A stretch of 64,000 bases of DNA from Herbidospora mongoliensis (GCF_001570545.1 NZ_BBXD01000016.1:1-64000); one strand, 5' to 3'; positions 6,550 to 15,392 are shown, counted from the first letter of the stretch. Made by a program: numbers and translations. Notes: generated from the sequence alone by a model not told the origin.

Positions 6550-8286
6550 ATGACCCCTGCTTCCCTCAGAAGACTCGCCGTGGCCGCGATCGCCTCGGCG
6601 GGTGCTATAGCCCTCGCGATCGGCCCCGCGGGTGCGAGCGCGTCCGGCAAGGACAAGAAGGACGAGCTGATTCCGATCCGGATTCTCTCGATCAACGACC
6701 TTCACGGCAACCTCGAGCCCCCCACGGGGTCCAGCGGCCGCATCGCCGACGAGACCGGCACCATCGTCGACGGCGCGGGCGGCGCGGCCTACCTGGCCAC
6801 CTACGTCAAGCAGCAGCGCAACCGCGACACTGTCCTGGTCGCGGCCGGTGACCTGATCGGCGCCTCGCCGCTGCTGTCGGCCGCCTTCCACGACGAGCCC
6901 ACGGTCGCGTTCCTCGACTCGCTCGAGCTGGCCACCTCCAGCGCCGGCAACCACGAGTTCGACGAAGGCATCACCGAGCTCAAGCGCGTGATGGAGGGCA
7001 AGTGCCACCCGGTCGACGGGTGCTCGGTCCCCGGTAAGAAGTGGAAGGGCACCGACTTCGAGTTCATCGCGGCCAACGTGACGGACACCAAGAAGAACAA
7101 GCCGGCCCTCTCGCCCTACTACGTGGAACGCATCAACGGCGAGAAGGTCGCGTTCATCGGCCTGGTCACCAAGACCACGCCCACGATCGTGACCGCGTCC
7201 GGCATCGCCGGCCTCGACTTCACCGACGAGGTCGCCGCCGCCAACGAGACCTCCGAGTACCTCCGCGAGGTCAAGGGCATCAAGGCACAGGTCGTGCTGG
7301 TCCACGAGGGTGACCAGGTCACCCCGAACCAGAGCCCCGACGCCTGTCCGATCACCAAGGGCCCCGGCTCGCGCATCGCCGAGGGCGTCGACCCCGAGAT
7401 CGACCTGATCATCAGCGGTCACTCCCACCAGGCCTACATCTGCAAGGCCACCGACCCGGCCGGCCAGCAGCGTGTCTACACGCAGGGCTCGTCGTTCGGC
7501 CGCGTGCTGACCCAGATCGACTTCAACATCGACAAGGAGACGGGCGACATCGTCCGCTCGTCCGTCGTCGCCGACAACACCGTCGTGCGCCGCACCGTCA
7601 CCCCCGACCCGGCCACCGTGTCGTTCATCAACGACTGGAAGGCCCGCGTCGCGACCGTCGCCAACAAGAAGGTCGGCGACATCACCGCCGACATCACCAA
7701 CGTCGCGGTCCCCTCGGGTGAGTCCCCGCTGGGCAACCTGATCGCCGACTCGCAGCTCGAATCCGCCAAGACCGGCGGCAACGCCGAGATCGCCCTGATG
7801 AACCCGGGCGGCATCCGGACGACCCTCACCTACGCCAGCTCGCCCGCCGGCGAGGGCCCCGGTGTGACCACGTACGGCGAGATCTTCGCGGTGCAGCCGT
7901 TCAACAACCTCGTGCAGGTCGTCACGCTGACCGGCGCCCAGCTCAAGCTGGTCCTGGAGCAGCAGTGGGTGGGCGGCCCGAACAACCAGGCCTTCACCAA
8001 GATCCTGCAGCCGTCGTCGAACTTCACCTACTCCTACAGCAACAGCGCCGCCTGGGGCTCGAAGGTGTCCAACATCAAGATCGACGGCGTCCCGGTCACC
8101 CCGACCCAGTCGATCCGCGTCGCGGCCAACAACTTCCTCGTCGGTGGCGGTGACGCGTTCCTCGCGTTCACCCAGGGCACCGGCCTGTGGAGCGGCCCGC
8201 TCGACATCGACGCGTTCGAGGCCTACCTGACCGCGAACTCCCCGGTGGCCCCCCCGGTCGCCAACCACATCACGGTCCTGCCGTAA
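6550..8286 (+). CDS. Secreted 5'-nucleotidase / metallophosphoesterase
   Basis: About 578 residues from ATG at 6550 (MTPASLRRLAVAAIASAG), chosen because it begins a clear signal peptide ending near ASA-SG. Metallophosphatase motifs in order: SINDLHGNLEPP, AAGDLIGASPLLSA, SAGNHEFDEG and SGHSHQAY. The C-terminal 5'-nucleotidase domain follows with NPGGIRTTL, GEIFAVQPFNNLVQVVTLTG and VAANNFLVGGGDAF. Expected to hydrolyse extracellular nucleotides to nucleoside plus phosphate; the exact substrate is not readable. Monocistronic, closed by the hairpin at 8306. Confidence 0.92.
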   Translation: MTPASLRRLAVAAIASAGAIALAIGPAGASASGKDKKDELIPIRILSINDLHGNLEPPTGSSGRIADETGTIVDGAGGAAYLATYVKQQRNRDTVLVAAGDLIGASPLLSAAFHDEPTVAFLDSLELATSSAGNHEFDEGITELKRVMEGKCHPVDGCSVPGKKWKGTDFEFIAANVTDTKKNKPALSPYYVERINGEKVAFIGLVTKTTPTIVTASGIAGLDFTDEVAAANETSEYLREVKGIKAQVVLVHEGDQVTPNQSPDACPITKGPGSRIAEGVDPEIDLIISGHSHQAYICKATDPAGQQRVYTQGSSFGRVLTQIDFNIDKETGDIVRSSVVADNTVVRRTVTPDPATVSFINDWKARVATVANKKVGDITADITNVAVPSGESPLGNLIADSQLESAKTGGNAEIALMNPGGIRTTLTYASSPAGEGPGVTTYGEIFAVQPFNNLVQVVTLTGAQLKLVLEQQWVGGPNNQAFTKILQPSSNFTYSYSNSAAWGSKVSNIKIDGVPVTPTQSIRVAANNFLVGGGDAFLAFTQGTGLWSGPLDIDAFEAYLTANSPVAPPVANHITVLP

Positions 8287-8305
8287 CCCCTGCTCCAGAG
8301 AACAG

Positions 8306-8340
8306 GAAAGCCCCCGGTCAACGGCGACCGGGGGCTTTTC
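8306..8340. terminator. Bidirectional terminator between nucleotidase and glnR
   Basis: Stem AAAGCCCCCGGTC / GACCGGGGGCTTTT with a 6-nt loop. A on one side and T on the other serve both converging genes. Confidence 0.85.
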
Positions 8341-8346
8341 CCATGC

Positions 8347-9060
8347 TTAGCGGCGAGCGGCTTCCAGTTCCTGGGCCATCTCGTTGCCGCGGTCGGGCAC
8401 GAAGCGGTAGCCGACGTTCCGGACGGTGCCGATCAGCGCCTCGTATTCGGCGCCCAGCTTGGCGCGCAGGCGCCGCACGTGGACGTCGACGGTACGGGTG
8501 CCGCCGAAGTAGTCGTAACCCCAGACCTCCTGGAGGAGCTGGGCCCGGGTGAAGACCCGCCCCGGGTGCTGGGCCAGGTATTTGAGCAGCTCGAACTCCT
8601 TGAAGGTGAGGTCGAGCGCCCGGCCCCGCAGGCGGGCCGTGTAGGTCGCCTCGTCGATCGCCAGATCGCCGCTGCGGATCTCGTCGGGCACCTCCTCGGC
8701 GGCGGCCAGCGACAGCTTCCCTATCGCCATCCGCAGCCGCGCCTCGACCTCGGCCGGGCCGGCGGAGTCGAGGATGACATCGTCTGCTCCCCACTCGGCG
8801 GTCATCGCCGCGAGGCCGCCCTCGGTCACGATGACCAGGAGCGGGCAGTCGATTCCGGTGGTGCGCAGCAGCCGGCACAGGCTTTTGGCCTGGACGAGCT
8901 CGCGCCGCGCGTCGACCATGATGGCGTCGGCTGGCGGCGCGTCGAGCAGCGCGGTCCCCTCGGCGGGGGCGACCCGAACCGAGTGGAGCAGCAGCCCGAG
9001 CGCCGGCAGGACTTCGGCGGACGGTTCAAGTGCGTTGGTGAGCAGTAGCAGATTGCTCAT
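8347..9060 (-). CDS. glnR: Nitrogen-response transcriptional regulator GlnR
   Basis: 237 residues from ATG at 9060 ([22 protein letters not shown]); upstream in-frame codons lack homology. The receiver-like N-terminus is followed by an OmpR-type winged helix: [54 protein letters not shown] and [11 protein letters not shown]. The N-terminal wording and the winged helix match Streptomyces GlnR, the orphan regulator of nitrogen assimilation, which does not need a cognate kinase (family knowledge). Convergent with the nucleotidase gene. Confidence 0.88.
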   Translation of the reverse strand: MSNLLLLTNALEPSAEVLPALGLLLHSVRVAPAEGTALLDAPPADAIMVDARRELVQAKSLCRLLRTTGIDCPLLVIVTEGGLAAMTAEWGADDVILDSAGPAEVEARLRMAIGKLSLAAAEEVPDEIRSGDLAIDEATYTARLRGRALDLTFKEFELLKYLAQHPGRVFTRAQLLQEVWGYDYFGGTRTVDVHVRRLRAKLGAEYEALIGTVRNVGYRFVPDRGNEMAQELEAARR

Positions 9061-9329
9061 GAGGCCTCCTCGCCAAACGGGCGGGCGTGCCGGGAGAGCA
9101 CCGCGCTGTGCACGATCACAGGCTCGCCTCCTTCGATCCGCGTCAACGGCAGGGCCGTAGAAACACGTAAGGACCCGGGGGCTACGTCGCCCAGGTCCCG
9201 TTGCTCGTAGATTAGCCCACAGCGAGTTTGCGTCCAATGTGCGTCCACCGTGTGAACAGCACTTCACGTGGAGAATCACCGTATCCAAATGCTCACTGTG
9301 AGTGTGCGGAAATGGGGCTGGAGAGGCGT

Positions 9330-9578
9330 ATGGCTAGGGGAACTGTGCGTTTTTGGGCCGCGGCGAAGGAGGCGGCGGGGATCGCGGAGGAAACATTCGA
9401 CGCGGAAACGCTTGCCGAGCTTGTTACCAAAATCACAAGGAACGAGGCGCTGGCCAGGGTCCTGCCGCGCTGTTCGTTCCTCGTTGACGGGAATCCGGCC
9501 GGCACCCGCGACCACCGCACCGTCGAACTGTCCGAAGGTGTCACGGTTGAGGTATTGCCGCCGTTTGCAGGCGGATAG
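9330..9578 (+). CDS. MoaD/ThiS-family ubiquitin-like sulfur carrier
   Basis: 82 residues from ATG at 9330, with GGAGAGG at 9319-9325; an in-frame upstream start has no family support. Starts [17 protein letters not shown] and ends [10 protein letters not shown]: the beta-grasp fold and terminal Gly-Gly are the signature of MoaD/ThiS-type carriers, whose C-terminus is activated to a thiocarboxylate. Which pathway it serves (molybdopterin or another) cannot be told; no MoaE or ThiG is near. Just upstream of lmeA. Confidence 0.85.
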   Translation: MARGTVRFWAAAKEAAGIAEETFDAETLAELVTKITRNEALARVLPRCSFLVDGNPAGTRDHRTVELSEGVTVEVLPPFAGG

Positions 9579-9613
9579 GCTGAGCCGAAACCCCCCGGCC
9601 CACGGAGGATGCG

Positions 9614-10303
9614 GTGCGCAAGCTCGTGGTGGCGCTGCTCGTGCTCATCGTGCTGGCCGTGGTGCTTGACCGCGTGGCCGTCGCCGGTGTGCAGCGCGAG
9701 ATCGCCAAGCAGATCCAGGCCAGTGCAGATCTCAACGTCCCGCCGACCGTGCAGGTCAGAGGGGTGCCGTTCCTGACCCAGGCGATCGGCGGGCGCTACG
9801 AGGAGATCGCCATCGACATCGGCGACATCGAGCGCGAGGGGATCCAGCTCAGCGACGTACAGGCGACCCTCTATGGAGTCGACGCGCCGCTGATGGACCT
9901 GATCCAGAACGCCTCGGGAACGAAGATCACCGCCGAGAAGGTCACCGGCACGGTCACGATCTCCGAAGACGCCCTCAACGCGCGGGCGCCGCGCGGCATC
10001 AAGATCGAGGGTGGCGGCGGCAACGGCACGGTCCGGGTCTCCGGCGAGGTGACCGCTCTGGGCAACAAGGTGCCGGTGACCGCCGACATGAAGGTCGAGG
10101 TCAAAGACGGTGTGCTGCGCCTCACCCCGGCCAAGGTGACGATCGCGGGCGGGTTCACCGTGCCCAACGCCGAACGCCTGATCACCTTCACCGTGCCCGT
10201 GAAGGGCCTCCCGCTCGACCTGAAGATCACCGAGGTCCGGTCCGCCCCGGGCGGCGGTCTGGCCATCGACGCGACGGCGACCGATGTCCCTCTTTCGCGG
10301 TGA
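9614..10303 (+). CDS. lmeA: LmeA-family phospholipid-binding protein (DUF2993)
   Basis: 229 residues, GTG start with GGAGG five bases upstream. An N-terminal hydrophobic segment (LVVALLVLIVLAVVLDRVAVAG) acts as signal or anchor. The rest is a DUF2993 domain with repeated beta-hairpins (VRGVPFLTQAIGGRYEEIAID, LYGVDAPLMDLI). In mycobacteria LmeA binds phosphatidylinositol and supports lipomannan elongation (family knowledge). Its 3' end overlaps the start of the sigma factor gene by 20 bp. Confidence 0.88.
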   Translation: MRKLVVALLVLIVLAVVLDRVAVAGVQREIAKQIQASADLNVPPTVQVRGVPFLTQAIGGRYEEIAIDIGDIEREGIQLSDVQATLYGVDAPLMDLIQNASGTKITAEKVTGTVTISEDALNARAPRGIKIEGGGGNGTVRVSGEVTALGNKVPVTADMKVEVKDGVLRLTPAKVTIAGGFTVPNAERLITFTVPVKGLPLDLKITEVRSAPGGGLAIDATATDVPLSR

Positions 10304-10841
10304 ACCGAAGCGCCGCCGGGTGCGTTCTGAGGATGTGAGCACAGCCGGTACGGCCGACGAGGAGCTCGTGAGGGCCCTCTTCGACGATCACGCCGGGCCG
10401 CTCTACGGTTACGTACTGCGATTGACCGGTGACCCGGGGAGGGCGGAGGACATCGTGCAGGAGACCATCCTCCGGGCCTGGAAGAACCCCATCGCCGACC
10501 GCCCGGTCCGGGCGTGGCTGTTCACCGTGGCCCGCAACCTGGTCGTCGACCAGGCCAGGGCGCGCAAGTCCCGCCCGCAGGAGACCGGCGACGAGGCGCT
10601 GGCGATCCTCCCGGCCGCCGACGAACTCGACAAGGCCGTCGAGTCGTGGGCCATCGCTGACGCGCTGGCCTCGCTCCGGCCCGACCACCGTGAGGTCCTG
10701 CTGGCCGTCTACTACGGCGGCCAGTCGGTCAAGGAGGCCTCCGAGTCGCTCGGCATCCCGCCGGGCACCGTCAAGTCGCGCACCTACTACGCGCTGCGCG
10801 CGCTCAAGCTGGCGCTGGAGGAGCGGGGGCTCGCGCCGTGA
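10284..10841 (+). CDS. ECF-family RNA polymerase sigma factor
   Basis: 185 residues. Sigma-70 region 2 (ALFDDHAGPLYGYVLRLTGD, AEDIVQETILRAWKN, VRAWLFTVARNLVVD) is followed by region 4 (SLRPDHREVLLAVYYGGQSVKEASESLGIPPGTVKSRTYYALRAL). The 10284 ATG gives a 17-residue basic extension; a GTG at 10335 is an alternative start. Directly followed, with a GTGA overlap, by a zinc-finger anti-sigma factor, so this is a sigma/anti-sigma pair. Confidence 0.92.
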   Translation: MSLFRGEPKRRRVRSEDVSTAGTADEELVRALFDDHAGPLYGYVLRLTGDPGRAEDIVQETILRAWKNPIADRPVRAWLFTVARNLVVDQARARKSRPQETGDEALAILPAADELDKAVESWAIADALASLRPDHREVLLAVYYGGQSVKEASESLGIPPGTVKSRTYYALRALKLALEERGLAP

Positions 10842-11776
10842 ACCACGACGACGTCAAGATCTCTCTGGGTGTCTACGTATTGGGCGCCCTCGACGCCCGC
10901 GAGACCGCCATGGTCGAGGCCCACCTCGACACCTGCGACGAATGCCAGGCCGAACTGGCCGAGCTGTCCGGCCTGCCGCCGATGCTCGACCGCGTGTCGG
11001 CCGCCGACGTGGAGTTCGCCGCGACGCCGCCCCGGGCGGTGCTCGACCGGCTGCTGGCCGACTCGGCCAAGCGCCACCGGCGCGGCCGGATCACCCGCAC
11101 GATGCTGGGCCTGGCCGCGACCGTCGCGATCGTGACCTGGGGCGGCGCGACCCTGCTCAACAGCGCAGGCCCGGAGATGACGGCCTCCACGGCCGCCGGC
11201 GCCGCACCGGAGGCTGCCACGGCCGGGAGTTCCGCCGCGCAGGCCCCGACACACGGATTCGGCGAGGCCGACGCCCCGGCGCCGGAGTCCGCCCAGAGCG
11301 ACGTGGCGGGCACCGGCCCGATGGAGATCAAGGTCGACCCGTCCGAGGAGCCGGCGGCTGCCCGCACGAGGGTGCCGCAGGCCAGCAAGGCTCCGGAGGC
11401 CGCGACCAGCCCTCCCGCCGACGCCACCCAGCCCAGCGAGCCCGCGATCGCCAAGATGGTCACCGAGGAGCCCGTCACGGTCAAGGGTTCACGGGGCAAG
11501 GTCACACTGCAGCTCGATCTGACCCCGGGCGAGGGCGGCACCGAGGTGCTCGCCACCATGACCGGCGTTCCCGTCGACACCAAGTCCGAGCTGTTCGCGA
11601 TCTCGCGTCAGGGCCCGCAAACGTCGGTGGCGAGCTGGGACGTCAAGGCCGGCGGCGCCTACGAGGACGGCACCGCCAGCTTCCGCGGCTCGACGATGCT
11701 GCCGATCAGCGAGATCGCCAGGTTCGAGTTGCGGGCCGCCAACGGCACTGGGCTCATCACTATTCCCGTCGGCTGA
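10838..11776 (+). CDS. Membrane-anchored zinc-finger anti-sigma factor
   Basis: 312 residues, GTG start overlapping the sigma stop. The N-terminal ZAS-type domain carries VEAHLDTCDECQAELAEL (H-x3-C-x2-C), then one membrane segment (TMLGLAATVAIVTWGGATLL, about 88-107). A Pro/Ala/Thr-rich linker (about 115-215) precedes a beta-rich extracytoplasmic domain (KVTLQLDLTPGEGGTEVLATM). Expected to hold the partner sigma factor inactive until an envelope or redox signal. The next gene is an exported-type thioredoxin, which suggests a thiol-related signal (inference). Confidence 0.9.
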   Translation: MNHDDVKISLGVYVLGALDARETAMVEAHLDTCDECQAELAELSGLPPMLDRVSAADVEFAATPPRAVLDRLLADSAKRHRRGRITRTMLGLAATVAIVTWGGATLLNSAGPEMTASTAAGAAPEAATAGSSAAQAPTHGFGEADAPAPESAQSDVAGTGPMEIKVDPSEEPAAARTRVPQASKAPEAATSPPADATQPSEPAIAKMVTEEPVTVKGSRGKVTLQLDLTPGEGGTEVLATMTGVPVDTKSELFAISRQGPQTSVASWDVKAGGAYEDGTASFRGSTMLPISEIARFELRAANGTGLITIPVG

Positions 11777-11791
11777 CTCGGGAATTACCGG

Positions 11792-12223
11792 GTGGCCCCG
11801 GTGGTTGCCCGTGGAATGACCGGTTTCGTCGTGCTCGCGGTGACGCTCGCGGCCGGGACCTTGGCCGGGTTCCTGCTGAAGGCGCGCGCGGGCACGTTCC
11901 GCGGGAAAGACGGGGCGATGGATCTTGGTGAGCCGCTGGGGGAGCGGGCCACGCTCGTCCAGTTCTCGTCCGCTTTCTGCCAGCCGTGCCGGGCGACCCG
12001 GCGGGTGCTCGCGGACGTGGCGGCGATGGTGCCGGGCGTCCGTCACGTGGAGATCGACGCCGAGTCGAGACTCGATCTTGTGCGGGCCCACGACGTGATG
12101 AAAACGCCGACTGTTTTCGTCCTCGATAGATCCGGAAATATCGTCAAAAGGGCATCTGGCCAGCCCAGGAAGGCCGACGTCATCGCGGCCCTCGCTTTGG
12201 CCGTGGACAATCCGTCTCAGTAA
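11792..12223 (+). CDS. Membrane-anchored thioredoxin-like protein
   Basis: 143 residues from GTG at 11792; an ATG at 11816 is equally possible and would leave the membrane segment intact. N-terminal anchor GFVVLAVTLAAGTLAGFLL, then a thioredoxin fold with active site FSSAFCQPCRATRRV (CxxC = CQPC), cis-Pro region MKTPTVFVLDR and C-terminal helix. Likely a thiol-disulfide reductase on or across the membrane. It sits between the anti-sigma gene and the sulfurtransferase operon. Confidence 0.9.
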   Translation: MAPVVARGMTGFVVLAVTLAAGTLAGFLLKARAGTFRGKDGAMDLGEPLGERATLVQFSSAFCQPCRATRRVLADVAAMVPGVRHVEIDAESRLDLVRAHDVMKTPTVFVLDRSGNIVKRASGQPRKADVIAALALAVDNPSQ

Positions 12224-12270
12224 GCGGACGGCATGTGACAGATGGCGAGACGAAAGGTACTGTCGCTCTC

Positions 12271-12354
12271 ATGACTCCCACGACAGAGAAGCTCACGAAG
12301 CGACGGGCGGTTGATTTCTGCCGCGTCGCGACGGCTCTCTGTCGCATGGCCTGA
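12271..12354 (+). CDS. Putative leader peptide of the sulfurtransferase operon (27 aa)
   Basis: ATG at 12271 to TGA at 12352-12354 encodes MTPTTEKLTKRRAVDFCRV followed by ATALCRMA. The core LTKRRAVD-CRV-x-LCR matches the putative leader peptides that actinomycetes carry upstream of sulfur-metabolism genes. It has two Cys codons near its end and stops 58 nt before the DUF4395 gene. Cys-responsive attenuation by such short ORFs has been shown in mycobacteria (family-level knowledge); regulation here is inferred. Confidence 0.75.
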   Translation: MTPTTEKLTKRRAVDFCRVATALCRMA

Positions 12355-12412
12355 GGGTGATTCCAGCGGCATTCACCGCCGCAGTCACGAAACCCATCAG
12401 GAGCATCCGACG

Positions 12413-12826
12413 ATGCAAGTCGATCCCCGAGGCCCTCGCTTCGGCGCGGCCGTCACCACTCTGGTTCTAGCGACAGTCCTCGTCACGGGCAGCGCTTGGT
12501 TATTGGCGCTCCAGGCGATCGTCTTCGCGTTCGGCGCTTTCGGCCACCCGCCCTACGGGCTCTTCTTCAGGAAGTTCGTAAGGCCACGGCTCGGACCGCC
12601 GCAGGAACTCGAGGACGCACGACCGCCCCAGTTCGCACAGGGCGTGGGCATCCTCTTCGCCATCGTCGGCCTGATCGGTTTCTCCTTCGGAATCATTCCT
12701 CTGGCCCTGGGTGCGACAGCAGCGGCACTGCTGGCCGCCTTCCTCAACGCCGCCTTCGACTTCTGCTTGGGCTGCGAAATGTATCTGCTCATCCGCCGTC
12801 TACAACCTGGGAGAAATTACTCATGA
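12413..12826 (+). CDS. DUF4395 membrane protein
   Basis: 137 residues from ATG at 12413, with AGGAG upstream. Four hydrophobic segments; family marks are MQVDPRGPRFGAAVTTLVL at the start, FGHPPYGLFFRKFVRPRLGPP near 42-62 and NAAFDFCLGCEMYLLIRRL at the end, with a conserved CLGCE Cys pair. DUF4395 genes recur next to rhodanese/thioredoxin genes and are presumed to take part in thiol or sulfur chemistry at the membrane. The stop overlaps the sseA start (ATGA). Confidence 0.9.
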   Translation: MQVDPRGPRFGAAVTTLVLATVLVTGSAWLLALQAIVFAFGAFGHPPYGLFFRKFVRPRLGPPQELEDARPPQFAQGVGILFAIVGLIGFSFGIIPLALGATAAALLAAFLNAAFDFCLGCEMYLLIRRLQPGRNYS

Positions 12827-13662
12827 GCCGCTCCGCTGCTCTGGTCGACGCTGACTGGGTCGAGGCCAACCTCGACACGCCCGGAGTCGTCCTGGTCGAG
12901 GTCGACGAGGACACCAGCGCCTACGACAAGGGTCACATCCGCGGCGCCGTCAAGATCGACTGGCGCGACGACCTGCAGGACCCGGTCCGTCGCGACTTCG
13001 TCGACAAGGCCGGCTTCGAGGCGCTGCTCTCGTCGCGCGGCATCGGCAACGACGACACCGTGGTCCTCTACGGTGGCAACAACAACTGGTTCGCCGCCTA
13101 CGCCTACTGGTACTTCAAGCTCTACGGCCACGAGAACGTCAAGCTGCTCGACGGTGGCCGCAAGAAGTGGGAGCTCGACTCCCGCGAACTGGTGAAAGAC
13201 GTTGTGAGCCGCGAGGCCACCACCTACACCGCCCAGGACCAGAACTCCTCGATCCGCGCCTTCCGCGACGACGTCGTGGCCGCGATCGGCAAGCTCAACC
13301 TGGTCGACGTCCGTTCGCCCGACGAGTTCACCGGCAAGCTGCTGGCCCCCGCGCACCTGCCCCAGGAGGCGGCGCAGCGTGGTGGCCACGTCCCGACCGC
13401 GCGCAACATCCCGTGGTCGAAGGCCGCGAACGACGACGGCACCTTCCGTTCCGACGACGAGCTCAAGACCCTCTACGGCGAGGCGGGGGTCGATTTCGGC
13501 AAGGACACCATCGCCTACTGCCGCATCGGGGAGCGCTCCGCCCACACCTGGTTCGTGCTGCACGAGCTGCTCGGCCAGGCCAACGTCAAGAACTACGACG
13601 GTTCGTGGACCGAATACGGCTCGCTCGTGGGCGTGCCCGTGGAACTGGGAGAGGCCCGATGA
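12823..13662 (+). CDS. sseA: Thiosulfate/3-mercaptopyruvate sulfurtransferase (two-domain rhodanese)
   Basis: 279 residues (MSRSAALVDADWVEANLDTPG). Two rhodanese domains: the inactive N-terminal one with AYDKGHIRGAVKIDWRDDLQD and the active C-terminal one with NLVDVRSPDEFTG and catalytic loop TIAYCRIGERSAHTWF, Cys in YCRIGERS. Transfers sulfane sulfur to cyanide or thiol acceptors. Translationally coupled on both sides (ATGA overlaps with DUF4395 and DUF1416), so the three form one operon behind the leader peptide at 12271. Confidence 0.95.
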   Translation: MSRSAALVDADWVEANLDTPGVVLVEVDEDTSAYDKGHIRGAVKIDWRDDLQDPVRRDFVDKAGFEALLSSRGIGNDDTVVLYGGNNNWFAAYAYWYFKLYGHENVKLLDGGRKKWELDSRELVKDVVSREATTYTAQDQNSSIRAFRDDVVAAIGKLNLVDVRSPDEFTGKLLAPAHLPQEAAQRGGHVPTARNIPWSKAANDDGTFRSDDELKTLYGEAGVDFGKDTIAYCRIGERSAHTWFVLHELLGQANVKNYDGSWTEYGSLVGVPVELGEAR

Positions 13663-13961
13663 CCACCACTCAGGGGTGCGCAGCGCCCGAGCAGACCGTG
13701 GCGCTGCCGACCGGAATCGATCTGTCCAAGCAGGCCGTGATCCAGGGCGTCGTCACCGGCGCGGGCACCGCCTACGCCCGCCTTCTCGACCACTCCGGTG
13801 AGTTCACCGGCGAGGTCGTCGTCTCCGACGAGGGCATCTTCCGCTTCTTCGCCGCCCCCGGCTCGTGGACCGTCCGCATCATCGCGGGCGGCGGCCGGAC
13901 CAAGGACGTCGCGGTCGAGGCCAAGCTGGGCGAGGTCGCCCAGCTCGCCGTCGCCGTCTGA
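13659..13961 (+). CDS. DUF1416 protein of the sulfurtransferase operon
   Basis: 100 residues (MTTTQGCAAPEQTVALPTGID). DUF1416 family: a beta-sandwich-like domain with VIQGVVTGAGTAYARLLDHSGEFTGEVV and FRFFAAPGSWTVRIIA. Actinobacterial genomes nearly always keep it directly after sseA. Molecular role unknown. The ATG overlaps the sseA stop codon; a strong hairpin follows. Confidence 0.92.
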   Translation: MTTTQGCAAPEQTVALPTGIDLSKQAVIQGVVTGAGTAYARLLDHSGEFTGEVVVSDEGIFRFFAAPGSWTVRIIAGGGRTKDVAVEAKLGEVAQLAVAV

Positions 13962-13972
13962 GCGCACTTTCC

Positions 13973-14005
13973 GAAGACCCGGCCTGTTCCGCAGGCCGGG
14001 TCTTC
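13973..14005. terminator. Terminator hairpin between DUF1416 and the MarR gene
   Basis: Perfect 14-bp stem GAAGACCCGGCCTG / CAGGCCGGGTCTTC with 5-nt loop TTCCG. No long T run. It ends at the stop of the converging MarR gene, so it probably serves both. Confidence 0.8.
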
Positions 14006-14444
14006 AGCGTTGTCCGGCCAGCTGTTCCAGCACGTCGATGAGCGCGTTGTGCGGCCCGGCGACCTTGAAGAACTCGTGGTCGACGGTCTCCACGACCCCC
14101 GCTGCGCGTTCGGCCAGCCGGCGGCCCTCGTCGGTGATCGCGAGCACCTTCTTGCGCATGTCGGCGGGGTCGTCCTCCCGGCCGAGCAGGCCCTTGACCT
14201 CCAGCACCCTGACCACCTGGCTCGTCATCATCACATCGATGGTGGCGTGTTCGGCCAGTTCGCGCTGGCTGGGACGGACGCCCTGATTGTCGAACCACCA
14301 CAGGTCGACGAGGAGGGCGAACTGCACGTGGGTCAGGCCCATCGTCTTCAGCGCCGTGGTGATCTCCCGCTGCCATCGAAGGGTCGCCCGCCACAGCAGG
14401 AAACCCGGGCTCCGGCCGGGGCCGGCGTCCCGTTCCGCACTCAC
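14004..14444 (-). CDS. MarR-family transcriptional regulator
   Basis: 146 residues (MSAERDAGPGRSPGFLLWRATL). Winged-helix core: LTHVQFALLVDLWWFDNQGVRPSQRELAEHATIDVMMTSQVVRVLEVKGLLGREDDPADMRKKVLAIT, matching MarR helices and the DxRxK-type wing (DPADMRKK). Effector unknown; neighbours give no target clue. Convergent with the sulfurtransferase operon. Confidence 0.9.
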   Translation of the reverse strand: MSAERDAGPGRSPGFLLWRATLRWQREITTALKTMGLTHVQFALLVDLWWFDNQGVRPSQRELAEHATIDVMMTSQVVRVLEVKGLLGREDDPADMRKKVLAITDEGRRLAERAAGVVETVDHEFFKVAGPHNALIDVLEQLAGQR

Positions 14445-14562
14445 TGTCTGAATCCCCGATCTACGACTTCAGGGAGTGTCCCACCTCGCCCCCCGCATAC
14501 CCGTCGTTGACCAGCCCGGACGGCCGATCTTTGACCTTTGGGACGGGTGGGCGCGCGGCGGC

Positions 14563-14988
14563 TCAGCCGAAGAAGCGGCCCCAGCCCTTCTTCTTTTTCT
14601 CGAGCTCGGCCGGCTTGGCGCGACGCGGCGAGGGCGGCTCGTCCCGGACCGGGGGCGGCGGCGGGTCGGGGAACGGCGGAAAGGGCTCCTGGAACGCCGG
14701 CTGGGACTGGGGTTGCGGCGTGGGCTGGGGGTGCGGCTGGACGCGCGGCAGCGGACGTCCCGCCGCGATGGCCGGGAAGGGCTGCGTCGAGTAGCCCTCG
14801 TCGTCCTCCTCCGGCGCGGGGGGAGGCGGCGGTGGCGGCCAGACCAGCACGTCGCTGGGCGGGGCCAGCGGCGGGATGTAGGACGGAATCATCTGCGGGA
14901 GCGGTCCCGAATAGGTGATGTCGTCGATCTCGGTCGGCTGCGACGGCGGTGGGGAAAACCAGTCGCGGGGTGGCTCTTGCTGGTTCAC
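14563..14988 (-). CDS. Proline-rich hypothetical protein
   Basis: 141 residues starting at GTG, overlapping the upstream gene's stop (GTGA). Very proline-rich (PPPPPPPAPEEDDEGY and PHPQPTPQPQSQ runs), ending in a basic tail EKKKKGWGRFFG that could bind membrane or another protein. No domain recognised. Coupled to the 14985 gene and divergent from the 15550 gene, so these may belong to one ATPase-associated cluster (inference). Confidence 0.7.
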   Translation of the reverse strand: MNQQEPPRDWFSPPPSQPTEIDDITYSGPLPQMIPSYIPPLAPPSDVLVWPPPPPPPAPEEDDEGYSTQPFPAIAAGRPLPRVQPHPQPTPQPQSQPAFQEPFPPFPDPPPPPVRDEPPSPRRAKPAELEKKKKGWGRFFG

Positions 14989-15392
14989 GTGCCCTCCGGG
15001 GCCAGCGCGTGGTGCTCCACCGGCGGGACGCCGCCGGTCAGCCCGAGATCTATCCGTACATCCGGGGCGCGGTTGTGCGGCCGTAACCGGACCGGCCCGA
15101 CCTGCCAGTATTCACGCCGGCCGCGGCGGCTGATCGATTCTTCGACGAATCCGCCGGCACCGCTGTTTTCGGTCTGGTCGCCATCGCTGGTGACCTTGGG
15201 TATTAATTCCACCGGGCGACGGCCGCTCTCCGCAAGGCCGACGACCTTGACGAACCGGGTCGCGCGGGGCGCCTGATCGTGTGTGAACGGGGAATCCGGC
15301 TGCTCATCGAGCCTGCCGGTCGTGGCGGCCAACCCGAGTCCGGAGACGGGCGGCAGCGCCACCACGGGCACGCGCACCGGTCCATAACTCAT
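14985..15392 (-). CDS. Hypothetical protein of the ATPase-linked cluster
   Basis: 135 residues from ATG at 15392 (MSYGPVRVPVVALPPVSGLGL); a longer open frame upstream runs into the divergent promoter region and was not used. Beta-rich, soluble, with RATRFVKVVGLAESGRRPVELI and SRRGRREYWQVGPVRLRPHNRAPDV. No known domain recognised. Translationally coupled to the proline-rich gene and divergent from the 637-residue membrane protein gene. Confidence 0.7.
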   Translation of the reverse strand: MSYGPVRVPVVALPPVSGLGLAATTGRLDEQPDSPFTHDQAPRATRFVKVVGLAESGRRPVELIPKVTSDGDQTENSGAGGFVEESISRRGRREYWQVGPVRLRPHNRAPDVRIDLGLTGGVPPVEHHALAPEGT

